Positions 24,554 through 31,517 are shown, counted from the first letter of the stretch. The stretch: 37,264 nucleotides of DNA from Bacteroidota bacterium (GCA_029547705.1 JAKPOU010000028.1:119982-157245); one strand, 5' to 3'. Notes: generated by a model not told the origin, from the letters alone. Program-made: numbers and translations.

Positions 24554-25771
24554 ATGCAAAACTGGAAAAAAGTATTCGGCATTATCTGGAGCGGACAACT
24601 GATTTCCACATTAAGCAGTTCCATTGTAGGTTATGCTGTTGTATTCTGGCTCAGTATCGAAACAAAGTCGGCCGGAGTGCTCGCCCTGGCAACCATTGCC
24701 GCTCTTTTGCCCCAGATGATTTTTGGACCTTTTACAGGAGTATTCGTTGACCGCTGGGACAGGAGGGTTACAATGATCGCGGCGGATCTCTTTATAGCTG
24801 TCTGCACATTCCTGATGGCCCTGATGTTCCTGAGCGGCAATGTTAAGATATCGCTTGTATACGTTCTCCTTGTAATGCGTTCCCTTGGAAGTGCCTTCCA
24901 TGTTCCCGCCATGCAGGCTTCCGTTCCACTTCTCGCCCCGGAAAATGAACTGATGAGAATATCCGGCATCAACCAGGTTATCCAGTCAGTAAGTGTAATA
25001 GCCGGACCGGCCCTGGCAGCCCTTCTGATAACCGTCCTCAACATGGTATGGGTACTGATGATTGATGTTGCTGGAGCCCTGGTAGCCGTAGGCAGCCTTA
25101 TGCTTGTCCGCATACCCAATCCTCCCCGGAAAGCAGACGCACCCGGTCCACATATCCTGAGAGAACTGAAAGAGGGACTGGCAGAAATTTATTATCACCG
25201 CGGACTGCTTTGGCTGTTTATCATAATTGTTCTTGCCCATTTCTTTATCATGCCGGTGGCTGCACTTTTCCCCCTGATGACAATAAGTCATTTCAACGGG
25301 GGAACATATCAGATGAGTATTGTGGAAATATGCTGGGGAGTGGGTATGCTTGCCGGCGGAGCATTGCTGGGAATAAAAAAACTGAAAATCCCGGAAATCA
25401 TAATCATAAATTCAACCTTCCTGGTAACCGGGCTTACTTTTCTTCTTTCCGGAATCCTTCCTGAAACAGGCTTCCATATCTTTGCCGGTCTCACTTTTGC
25501 CGGCGGAATCAGCATGGCTCTGTATTCTGCATCATTCATGGTTATTATCCAGACTAATGTTGACATGGCAGTGATGGGAAGAGTATTCTCCCTCTACGGC
25601 AGCCTGACGCTTCTCCCGTCGATATTCGGACTGCTCCAGACAGGTTATGTGGCGGATGCCATTGGAGTTCCGAATGCATTCATCATATCAGGAATGGCAA
25701 TAATAATGATTGCTGTATGGGCATTCTTTATTCCGGCATTAAGGTCCATGGCATCAGGAAAGTTGACATAA
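24554..25771 (+). CDS. MFS transporter (MFS_3 / EntS-like type)
   Basis: This is a 405-residue protein with about 10-12 hydrophobic segments and no signal peptide. The first inter-helix loop carries GPFTGVFVDRWDRR, the MFS loop 2-3 motif in the form seen in the MFS_3 group of exporters (EntS and macrolide-type). VLLVMRSLGSAFHVPAMQASVPLL and INQVIQSVSVIAGPALAALL are also typical. It probably exports a small molecule across the inner membrane with proton exchange; the substrate is unknown. It follows the porin by 33 bp and may be co-transcribed, giving an inner- and outer-membrane pair, though this link is an inference. Confidence 0.85.
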   Translation: MQNWKKVFGIIWSGQLISTLSSSIVGYAVVFWLSIETKSAGVLALATIAALLPQMIFGPFTGVFVDRWDRRVTMIAADLFIAVCTFLMALMFLSGNVKISLVYVLLVMRSLGSAFHVPAMQASVPLLAPENELMRISGINQVIQSVSVIAGPALAALLITVLNMVWVLMIDVAGALVAVGSLMLVRIPNPPRKADAPGPHILRELKEGLAEIYYHRGLLWLFIIIVLAHFFIMPVAALFPLMTISHFNGGTYQMSIVEICWGVGMLAGGALLGIKKLKIPEIIIINSTFLVTGLTFLLSGILPETGFHIFAGLTFAGGISMALYSASFMVIIQTNVDMAVMGRVFSLYGSLTLLPSIFGLLQTGYVADAIGVPNAFIISGMAIIMIAVWAFFIPALRSMASGKLT

Positions 25772-25789
25772 AGATTTTTCGGAAGGCCT

Positions 25790-25821
25790 TTTGGATTTTT
25801 TATAACAATTGGTTAATATTG
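25790..25821 (+). promoter_or_regulatory. Candidate promoter of the CAU-anticodon tRNA
   Basis: TTTG (25790-25793), 20 bases, TAATATTG (25814-25821): seven of eight bases at -7 and a full -33 match. The tRNA starts about 110 bp further on. Confidence 0.45.
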
Positions 25822-25939
25822 CAGTCCGTTTTCTGTTTGCCGGCGCCTGAACGGAATCGGGCCATACACAGCCCTTTCGTCCCAGGATCCTGAAGGGTGG
25901 TAAGAGTGACCGGCAAAACCGGAAATGGTAAAAATAAAA

Positions 25940-26013
25940 GGGCCCATAGCTCAGACGGTTAGAGCACCTGACTCATAATCAGGGGGTCGTTGGTTCGATC
26001 CCAACTGGGCCCA
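25940..26013 (+). tRNA. tRNA with anticodon CAU (elongator Met, or Ile2)
   Basis: A 74-nt cloverleaf: acceptor GGGCCCA/TGGGCCC (perfect), D stem GCTC/GAGC, anticodon stem CCTGA/TCAGG with loop CTCATAA, variable loop GGGTC, T stem GTTGG/CCAAC, discriminator A; CCA is not encoded. The anticodon stem lacks the three G-C pairs of initiator tRNA. Met and lysidine-modified Ile2 cannot be told apart with certainty by eye. Its 3' part is repeated at 29492-29535, so it serves as an integration site. Confidence 0.92.
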
Positions 26014-26015
26014 CA
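25972..26015 (+). repeat. attL: 44-bp direct repeat, tRNA 3' part
   Basis: This segment, from the first base of the tRNA anticodon loop to two bases past the tRNA end, is identical to 29492-29535. A crossover in the anticodon loop with the tRNA restored on one side is typical for tyrosine-integrase elements. Confidence 0.85.
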
Positions 26016-26019
26016 CGCA

Positions 26020-26041
26020 GGCAGCCATTTGGCTGCCTTTT
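26020..26041 (+). terminator. tRNA terminator
   Basis: GGCAGCC (26020-26026), loop ATTT, GGCTGCC (26031-26037), then TTTT: a strong intrinsic terminator just after the tRNA. Confidence 0.85.
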
Positions 26042-26053
26042 CCATTTCACGCC

Positions 26054-26133
26054 GGGATCGAGCCACCGCGGCAGTCTGGCTCCATCGCTAAATCACGCCA
26101 CCGGCGTGATTTTTAACGCTCGGCCCTGATCCC
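26054..26133. repeat. Nested inverted repeats between tRNA and intron
   Basis: An outer pair GGGATC (26054-26059)/GATCCC (26128-26133) encloses GAGCCA (26060-26065)/TGGCTC (26077-26082) and a perfect 9-bp hairpin AATCACGCC (26091-26099)/GGCGTGATT (26103-26111). The whole can fold as a branched structure. The function is unknown. Confidence 0.5.
26091..26114 (+). terminator. Second strong terminator
   Basis: AATCACGCC, loop ACC, GGCGTGATT, then a run of five T (26110-26114). It is the innermost hairpin of the nested repeats. Confidence 0.65.
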
Positions 26134-26144
26134 AGCTAGGCCCA
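26128..26144 (+). repeat. Diverged copy of the tRNA 3' end
   Basis: GATCCCAGCTAGGCCCA matches the tRNA end (GATCCCAACTGGGCCCA, 25997-26013) at 15 of 17 bases in the same direction. It looks like a remnant of an older integration. The group II intron's 3' end abuts it. Confidence 0.55.
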
Positions 26145-26155
26145 ATCGAGTAGGA

Positions 26156-26234
26156 GGAAAATGAAATAGGTTTCCTCCTATTTCATTTTCCGACCTCTCA
26201 CACCACCAGTCCGTACGGTTCCGTAGGCGGCGGT
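26156..26234 (-). ncRNA. Group II intron domains V and VI
   Basis: Domain VI is a perfect 15-bp hairpin (26156-26170 with 26177-26191, loop of six). Domain V lies at about 26202-26234: on the minus strand ACCGCC pairs with GGTGGT, enclosing an inner TACG/CGTA stem, followed by GTGTGAGAGG, as in many bacterial introns. Confidence 0.7.
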
Positions 26235-26241
26235 TCCTTAC

Positions 26242-27669
26242 TTACGATACGACTTTGCGGTAACAGTCCATTAACAAGGGATAATTTGCCCGTCTCAGGT
26301 TGTCATTATTCAGTGCCCGTGATAGTATCCAGCTGTTGGATATGTGCCAATAACCCTTGCGGGTATTTGCCCATTCCCATGCTTTCCTCTTCTCTATCCC
26401 GCATCTTATAAGATTCCTGAACCGGCTTCGTACCCTCTTCCAGTTCTTCCAGATACACATCCGCAACCGCCGGCGATACCACATGTCCATCTCTTGGAGC
26501 TTACTCTTCATGTCAGCCAGCTTGAAGTATTCAAGCCAACCCATGATAAAGTAGCGAAGCGATTCTTTTCGCTGTGCATACCCCATGCCATTGCTCCGTC
26601 CCGTCAGCTCTTTCAGTTTTGTTTTAAATTTGTCAAGGCTTTTGGGGTGGACTGACAGGCGGCATTTGCCACTGTAAACATAGAAACTATACCCGAGGAA
26701 TTTCATTCCTATTATATAGCCGGCTTTCGTTTTCTCACGGTTGACCCGCAAGTGGAGCCTGTTCTCTATGAAACCGACGATGCTATCACGTGTCCTTTCT
26801 GCCGCACGTTTGCTCCTGCAGAAGATCATGCAATCATCCGCATAACGGACAAACGGGTGTCCTCGTCTTTCCAGCTCCTTATCCAGCTCGTCGAGCATGA
26901 TGTTGCCTAACAACGGACTTAACGGACCGCCCTGGGCCACGCCCGAAAGGCTCTCCCCGAAGCGGTCACCCACCTGAACTCCTGCATGGAGATACTTGTG
27001 GATCAGGGAAATCACCCTCCCGTCCCGTATCTTCCGTGACAGGACTTCTATCAGGCGACTGTGACTGACCGTGTCGAAAAACTTCTCCAGATCAAGGTCA
27101 ACGGCATACTTGTAGCCCGAGTTGATGTGCGACTGCGCTTTCCGAAGGCCATCATGGCAACCACGTTTGGGGCGAAAACCATAACTGGTTTCGCTGAACT
27201 CCACTTCATACAGCGGTGTGAGAACCTGGGATATGGATTGTTGAACCAGACGGTCGACAACCGTCGGGATACCTAGAGGACGGGTCTGACCGTTCCCTTT
27301 CGGTATCTCTACCCGGAGAACCGGACAGGGACGGTACGTACCATCCATTAAACTGTTTATCAGGGACTCCTTGTGGCGGTGTAGCCATGGAAGTAATTCT
27401 TCCGTCCTCATCCGGTCAACTCCTCCGCTACCCCTGTTAGACATGACCTGCTTATAGGCCCTGTTAAGGTTCGTGGGAGAAACGATCCGTTCCAAAAGGT
27501 CATCCCCGCCAAAGCGTACTTCAATGAGGTTGTTTTCTGTTATCCCAATGAAAGTCTGCACTCCCGCATAGCTTTCGGATGCCGTCCTATCCTTCCGCGG
27601 GCAGTTATCACTTGGTGTTGATATTTTCTGCATTCTTCCCTTCATCGGGTAACATTCATTTACTCCCAT
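26242..27669 (-). CDS. ltrA: Group II intron reverse transcriptase/maturase
   Basis: This 475-residue protein makes the cDNA of the intron and helps it splice. It shows the RT blocks in order: NRGSGGVDRM, RPLGIPTVVDRLVQQ, YGFRPKRGCHDGL, AVDLDLEKFFDTVSH, GVAQGGPLSPLLGNIMLDELD and the catalytic FVRYADD (near residue 280), then MKFLGYSFY. A maturase (X) domain follows (GWLEYFKLADM...RRRLRMCIWKNWKR), ending with the YWHISNSWIL block. No HNH endonuclease domain is present, so mobility would rely on nicked DNA or replication forks. All motifs look intact, so the intron may be active. An ATG at codon 9 is an alternative start. Confidence 0.95.
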   Translation of the reverse strand: MGVNECYPMKGRMQKISTPSDNCPRKDRTASESYAGVQTFIGITENNLIEVRFGGDDLLERIVSPTNLNRAYKQVMSNRGSGGVDRMRTEELLPWLHRHKESLINSLMDGTYRPCPVLRVEIPKGNGQTRPLGIPTVVDRLVQQSISQVLTPLYEVEFSETSYGFRPKRGCHDGLRKAQSHINSGYKYAVDLDLEKFFDTVSHSRLIEVLSRKIRDGRVISLIHKYLHAGVQVGDRFGESLSGVAQGGPLSPLLGNIMLDELDKELERRGHPFVRYADDCMIFCRSKRAAERTRDSIVGFIENRLHLRVNREKTKAGYIIGMKFLGYSFYVYSGKCRLSVHPKSLDKFKTKLKELTGRSNGMGYAQRKESLRYFIMGWLEYFKLADMKSKLQEMDMWYRRRLRMCIWKNWKRVRSRFRNLIRCGIEKRKAWEWANTRKGYWHISNSWILSRALNNDNLRRANYPLLMDCYRKVVS

Positions 27670-28100
27670 TTAAATAAGGTTCAGCCCTTCGTACTTCGTA
27701 AGACTTCCTGCTATTCCGTTTTAATCCGGGGCAGGCTTGTATCCGTACTACTATGGCTTCTGCTGACTTCTCACGGCAAGCTTTACTCCGTGCTTCCGAA
27801 ATAAAAACATCCGCACGTCCGTGAGATCTCCCGTGGTAAGATAAAAAACCTTCATCCCATGTCCCCGCCTCATTTACACCCCGGTGTCCGCATAATCTTC
27901 GGACTTCGACTTGTTAGGCAGTCTCGTCCCACCGGTTATGCCTGATGAGATTCGTGTTCCTCGGGGCGGGATTTTGCCGCAGGCTTCCTTCAGATTCCAC
28001 CTCGCAGTGGACACCCTTGCCTCAAGCTAATGGTTGGCGATTATGAACCCCCATAGTGGACTTGCACCACCAAGTTATTTATCATGCACGGCACACCTTG

Positions 28101-28134
28101 AAAACCAATCACTTAGAAGATTGGTTTTTTTTTT
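28101..28134 (+). terminator. Strong intrinsic terminator, intron 5' exon
   Basis: AAAACCAATC (28101-28110), an 8-base loop, GATTGGTTTT (28119-28128), and T to 28134 (ten T in total). It also works in reverse as a hairpin with TTTTC. The group II intron is inserted 4 bp from its edge. A similar AAACCAAT/ATTGGTTT hairpin occurs at 29814-29835. Confidence 0.75.
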
Positions 28135-28272
28135 GGTACCAGCCTCAACCAAGATAGCTCGTCAAAACCTCTTATTTGTGTGCAAATTCCTTCAGTTTTA
28201 TTTTATAAACTAGCAAATTACAAATTCACAGAACCGCAAGAATCAATTATAATTAAAATACTTTTCTTTTAT

Positions 28273-28304
28273 TTTGTTTATTTTGAATATTTCGAATATG
28301 TTTG
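28273..28304 (+). promoter_or_regulatory. Promoter of the HTH/PIN pair
   Basis: TTTG (28273-28276), 20 bases, TATGTTTG (28297-28304): a full match to the Bacteroidota promoter. The ATG follows 21 bp later, giving a very short leader. A TTCGAA palindrome (28291-28296) touches the -7 box and may be where the HTH protein binds. Elsewhere in 28135-28325 I see only AT-rich DNA. Confidence 0.75.
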
Positions 28305-28325
28305 CAAATATAAACGATACTCCAA

Positions 28326-28778
28326 ATGGAACTAATTGATATCAGACGACCAACTAAGGAAGAACAACGAGCCGCACGAGAGTCTTATGAGATCCTCGCT
28401 TCCTCTATTGAGCAACTGAGGACAGAGATGCCAGAAATCGAGATTGAAGAAACTGAGGACAAAATCAGAATCCCGATAAATGCTTTGAGATTTTTAGCTT
28501 CGATCTTAAAGGAAATCAGTAGGGGAAATCCTGTTTCAATAGTTCCAATCGCAACCGAAATAACAACTCAAGCCGCAGCAGAACTTCTTGGATGTTCAAG
28601 ACCACATATTGTTAAACTTCTTGAAGAAGGTAAAATTCCATATACTACAGTCGGTAAGCACAGAAGAATTAAATATGAAGATATAGTGACTTTCAAGAAA
28701 GAAATGAAATCCAGACAAAGATCCAAGATACAAGAGTTGATGCAATTGGATGAAGAATCAGGATTATATGATACATAG
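28326..28778 (+). CDS. Helix-turn-helix (excisionase-type) antitoxin
   Basis: The 150-residue protein has a helical N-terminal half (RRPTKEEQRAARESYEILASSIEQL) and, at residues 79-125, an excisionase/MerR-like DNA-binding domain: ITTQAAAELLGCSRPHIVKLLEEGKIPYTTVGKHRRIKYEDIVTF. The gene overlaps the PIN gene by 11 bp, and the pair has one promoter. This fits a type II toxin-antitoxin unit in which the HTH protein binds and represses the promoter and neutralises the PIN toxin. Composition is AT-rich, unlike the host genes. An excisionase for the flanking element is a less likely alternative, since no integrase is adjacent. Confidence 0.8.
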   Translation: MELIDIRRPTKEEQRAARESYEILASSIEQLRTEMPEIEIEETEDKIRIPINALRFLASILKEISRGNPVSIVPIATEITTQAAAELLGCSRPHIVKLLEEGKIPYTTVGKHRRIKYEDIVTFKKEMKSRQRSKIQELMQLDEESGLYDT

Positions 28779-29331
28779 TGTTCGCTTTACCTGTGTTTTA
28801 GATACAAATGTTATCTACCCTTTATGGATTAGAGATTTATTGTTGTGGTTTGCATACCATGAACTTTATACACCCAAATGGAGCCAGCATATTTTTGATG
28901 AATGGTATGAAGTAATGATCCGCAGCGGAATATCTGAAGTTGAAGCTTTAAAAAGAACTTCAATAGTCAATGAGGCATTTCCAGATGCCTTAGTCGAAAA
29001 CTATGAACCACTGATCGAGACCCTTTCCCTACCTGACATAAAAGATCGTCATGTTTTGGCTGCAGCAATAAAAACTAATGCTAACTTAATAGTTACTAAT
29101 AATTTAAAACATTTTCCCAAAGAATATTTATCTGGCTTTGGACTATCTGCTAAGGATGCCGATGATTTTTTCACTGATATTATTGATCTTAATCATGTAA
29201 CAAGTATCCAAGCATTTAGAGATTTAGTTATAAATAAGAGGAATCCTCCCTTAGATGATTATCAGATACTAGATATTTTCAGGAAGAATGGATTGAAAAA
29301 AACGGCCGATTATATTCATGCTCTGCTATAA
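28768..29331 (+). CDS. PIN-domain ribonuclease toxin
   Basis: I choose the ATG at 28768 (ATGATACATAG, overlapping the antitoxin stop) because the PIN domain begins at once (RFTCVLDTNVIYP); the ATG at 28750 adds six residues. The acidic residues expected for metal binding are present: Asp in LDTN, Glu in FDEWYE, and Asp in SLPDIKDRHVLAAA and in the following TNANLIVTNNLKHFP region. PIN toxins cut RNA, often tRNA or mRNA. The C-terminal 70 residues form an extra helical part. Length (187) is greater than a minimal VapC. The partner is the HTH protein directly upstream. Confidence 0.85.
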   Translation: MIHSVRFTCVLDTNVIYPLWIRDLLLWFAYHELYTPKWSQHIFDEWYEVMIRSGISEVEALKRTSIVNEAFPDALVENYEPLIETLSLPDIKDRHVLAAAIKTNANLIVTNNLKHFPKEYLSGFGLSAKDADDFFTDIIDLNHVTSIQAFRDLVINKRNPPLDDYQILDIFRKNGLKKTADYIHALL

Positions 29332-29359
29332 CTCTCTTAAAAGTATTTTGAAAAAAGGT

Positions 29360-29377
29360 GCCGGTTTCGGCGCCAGT
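29360..29377 (+). terminator. Weak hairpin after the PIN gene
   Basis: GGTGCCG, loop GTTT, CGGCGCC: a 7-bp GC-rich stem just after the PIN stop, with no strong T tract. It may end the toxin-antitoxin transcript. Confidence 0.4.
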
Positions 29378-29442
29378 ATTTCCACCATATCAGTATAAAT
29401 CCCTGAAATCTTTTACCATTATTCTGTTACAAAATTAGCTGG

Positions 29443-29469
29443 TACAAATATATACAAATCTGTACAAAT
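29443..29469 (+). repeat. Three TACAAAT direct repeats with 10-bp period
   Basis: TACAAAT occurs at 29443, 29453 and 29463, exactly one helical turn apart, with a related TTACAAAAT just before (about 29428). The block ends 22 bp before the right att copy. Such phased repeats suit integrase arm sites or another DNA-binding protein. A 17-base imperfect repeat (AAATCCCTGRAATC type) also frames the block. Confidence 0.6.
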
Positions 29470-29491
29470 CCCTGGAATCCCTCTTTTGACG

Positions 29492-29535
29492 CTCATAATC
29501 AGGGGGTCGTTGGTTCGATCCCAACTGGGCCCACA
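29492..29535 (+). repeat. attR: 44-bp direct repeat, tRNA 3' part
   Basis: It is identical to 25972-26015. It has no 5' half and so is not a tRNA gene. Confidence 0.85.
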
Positions 29536-29540
29536 TGAAA

Positions 29541-29573
29541 AAGAGCGAGAGTGAGAGCGAGAGCGAGTAAGAG
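29541..29573 (+). repeat. GAGAGCGA short tandem repeat
   Basis: A purine-rich 6-8-bp repeat (GAGCGAGAGTGAGAGCGAGA...) directly right of attR. Low complexity; no function is evident. Confidence 0.4.
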
Positions 29574-29646
29574 CGCTGGCAGTCACCTTATGTCCAATAT
29601 TAAATGATTGTCACAACCTATCTTTTAAAAGCTGGAAGACCCTAAC

Positions 29647-29853
29647 CTAGTTTGTCTTTTTACCCAAATTATATCGCTCTTTGAACCATTCATTTATTTC
29701 CTGTTTATGAATTCTTTCTCGTTTTTTTTTCAATGTCGCAAAGGCCAAAAAAATTCCTCCTGCTCGCTCAAGCCCAGTTCTTCAAAGTCTGAATGAGTGC
29801 TAAAACTTATAATAAACCAATCTATACATTGGTTTTCTTTAAAAATGTTATGA
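29647..29853 (-). pseudogene. Possible eroded small gene
   Basis: On the minus strand two frames join at a T7 run near 29748 to give about 65 codons: HNIFKENQCIDWF...THSDFEELGLSEQEE then FFLAFATLKKKRER and EINEWFKERYNLGKKTN. The text is protein-like, and one extra T would make it continuous. There is no recognised family or clear start, and it overlaps the region upstream of abiEi. This could be chance. Confidence 0.25.
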
Positions 29854-29863
29854 TATTTGTACT

Positions 29864-30631
29864 GTGAGTACTAATAATGAAATAAAAATAAAGAAACTTC
29901 TGGATTTACATGTCCCCGGAACTGTAATTCTTGCCTCCTGGTTGGAAGAGAAAGGATTTTCGCATGATCTTCAACATAGATATCTCAGAAGTGGGTGGTT
30001 GGAATCTGTTGGTGTGGGTGCATTTAAAAGACCAAACGAGAATCTAAGCTGGCAAGGAGCAATATTTTCATTACAAAAACAAGGCCATCTATCCTTGCAC
30101 GCAGGTGGGCTAACAGCTTTGTCCTTATTGGGATATTCCCACTATATACGAACAGGACCAGAAACAGTTTATGTTTTTTCAGATTTGAAAACCCCGTTAC
30201 CTTCCTGGTTTAAGAAGTATCCCTGGAAGGAATCTGTAAAACATATAAAAACTTCATTTATTCCAGCTGTTTTAGGATTGCAAGAAAATACAGAGACTCA
30301 ATTACAAATAACTATATCAACCCCAGAAAGAGCAATCCTTGAATGTCTTTATTTATGTCCTGATAAAATGGACCTGATAGAAGTTTATCAAATACTTTCC
30401 GGAATGGTTAATCTAAGACCGGATCTGATACAAAAATTGCTTGAGGAATGTAATTCCATAAAAGTGAAAAGATTATTCCTGTTTATGTCAAAAAAATCGA
30501 ATCATCAGTGGAGAAATTTCTTGAGTCTGGAACGTATAAATCTTGGAACAGGAGATCGAAGTATAGTTAAAAATGGCATGTACGATTCTGAACATAGGAT
30601 AACTGTACCAAAAGAATTAGCTCAATTATGA
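29864..30631 (+). CDS. abiEi: AbiEi-type antitoxin (type IV toxin-antitoxin, abortive infection)
   Basis: The 255-residue protein starts at GTG (29864); no ATG is available near the domain start. The N-terminal winged-helix part, LLDLHVPGTVILASWLEEKGFSHDLQHRYLRSGWLESVGVGAFKRP, and WQGAIFSLQKQ are typical of the AbiEi_3 antitoxins, followed by the C-terminal antitoxin domain (YVFSDLKTPLPSWF; ISTPERAILECLY). AbiEi represses its own promoter and counters the AbiEii nucleotidyltransferase. Its stop overlaps the toxin start as ATGA (30628-30631), as in intact AbiE operons. It lies in the AT-rich island right of attR. Confidence 0.88.
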   Translation: MSTNNEIKIKKLLDLHVPGTVILASWLEEKGFSHDLQHRYLRSGWLESVGVGAFKRPNENLSWQGAIFSLQKQGHLSLHAGGLTALSLLGYSHYIRTGPETVYVFSDLKTPLPSWFKKYPWKESVKHIKTSFIPAVLGLQENTETQLQITISTPERAILECLYLCPDKMDLIEVYQILSGMVNLRPDLIQKLLEECNSIKVKRLFLFMSKKSNHQWRNFLSLERINLGTGDRSIVKNGMYDSEHRITVPKELAQL

Positions 30632-31517
30632 TTGATCCCAGGTATAGAGCACCGGTAGAATTATTACTTCAAACTATCCCGTATATTGCTAAAGAGTCTA
30701 TTTTCTCGCTCAAGGGTGGTACTGCTATCAATCTATTCATAAGGGAAATGCCAAGACTTTCTGTGGACATTGACCTGACTTATATGCTAATTGATGATAG
30801 AGAAACTGCATTAAAGAATATTTCTGATGGTTTGAACAGGATAAAGGCTGATCTCGAAAAATCAATACAGGGTATCTGGTTACAACAGTACCAAGGGAAG
30901 AGCATGATGCGAAAATTAATTGTCAATTGGCAGATGCGCAAATAAAAATTGCAGTACCAACCCTAATGAGAGTTAACAAAAAAGTGGAAGAATCATTTGG
31001 GAGATTCGCAGCAATTAATGTTGTTTCTTTTGCTGAATTATACGGAGGTAAAGTTTGTGCTGCTTTGGATAGACAACATCCTCGTGATTTATTTGATGTA
31101 AGATTATTATTAGATAATGAGGGATTTACAGAAAAAATTAAGTTGGGGTTCATTGTAGCTCTTATATCCCACATGAGGACTATAAATGAACTTTTAAAAC
31201 CATCTTTTATTGATCAACGCCAAGCATTCGAAACCCAATTTTCAGGAATGGCTGATATTCCTTTTAGTTATGAAGACTTTGAAAAGACTCGTGAAGAATT
31301 AGTAGAGGTAGTCCATTCAAGCTTTTCACTCGAGGACCGATTATTTTTAGTGAGTTTTAAAGAAATAGATCCTGTTTGGGAATTTTTACCTGTTGGTAAT
31401 GCACAGGATCTTCCTGCTGTTCGCTGGAAACTTCAGAATTTGGAAAGATTAAAAAAAGCAAATCCGCGGAAACATAAAGAGCTATTAGACGCATTAGACA
31501 AGACTTTACTTGGTTAA
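30628..31517 (+). pseudogene. abiEii: AbiEii nucleotidyltransferase toxin, frameshifted
   Basis: The first frame (30628-30945) carries the nucleotidyltransferase site: FSLKGGTAINLFIREMPRLSVDIDLTYM. It then ends early. The rest of the protein is read one frame over: from GAG at 30900 the text goes EHDAKINCQLADAQIKIAVPTLMR and on to 31517, with FAELYGGKVCAALDRQHPRDLFDVRLLL, a hallmark of AbiEii. One missing base near 30898-30901 (AAGAGC where AAGGAGC would restore the frame) explains everything. The site is not a homopolymer or a slippery heptamer, so real mutation is plausible. A toxin lost while its antitoxin is kept is a known end state. Confidence 0.85.

Larger units (their letters stand above)
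26145..28096 (-). mobile_element. Complete group II intron
   Basis: On the minus strand the intron starts GTGTGCCGTGCATGATAA at 28096, a normal GUGYG 5' end followed by the conserved start of domain I, and ends CTACTCGAT at 26145 (AY end). Total length is 1952 nt. It carries one reverse-transcriptase/maturase gene in domain IV and shows domain V and VI hairpins at the 3' end. The 5' exon is a Rho-independent-type hairpin with a T tract (28101-28134), and the 3' exon is a diverged tRNA end. Insertion right behind a terminator stem is the habit of group IIC introns, but the class is tentative. The 5' exon end TTCAAG can pair with CTTGAG (28021-28026) as a possible EBS1. Confidence 0.8.
25972..29535. 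mobile_element. tRNA-integrated genomic element, about 3.5 kb
   Basis: The element is bounded by exact 44-bp repeats of the tRNA 3' part. It holds a group II intron (26145-28096), an HTH/PIN toxin-antitoxin pair with its own promoter, and three 10-bp-spaced TACAAAT repeats near the right end. No integrase lies between the repeats; a truncated tyrosine integrase sits 2 kb outside, at 31564-32100. It may be a small passenger element moved by another element's integrase, or the left part of a tandem island reaching to 32100. The toxin-antitoxin part is richer in AT than the host genes. Confidence 0.7.

Noticed and set aside
24631..25119. Minus-strand open frame of 162 codons inside the MFS gene
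   Set aside because: It is the shadow of a well-supported transporter gene; its text is rich in Arg, Thr and Ile with no motif.
26242..27669. Defence reverse transcriptase (retron or DRT)
   Set aside because: Maturase X domain, intron 5' and 3' ends and domain V/VI hairpins show an ordinary group II intron RT.
29443..29469. CRISPR array
   Set aside because: Seven-base repeats one helical turn apart without spacers of normal length and with no cas genes.
29492..29535. A second tRNA gene
   Set aside because: Only the 3' part is present (from the anticodon loop on); the acceptor 5' strand and D arm are missing, so it is an att copy.
30890..30905. Programmed -1 frameshift in abiEii
   Set aside because: The site does not have an X XXY YYZ slippery heptamer in the right phase and shows no clear stimulator hairpin.
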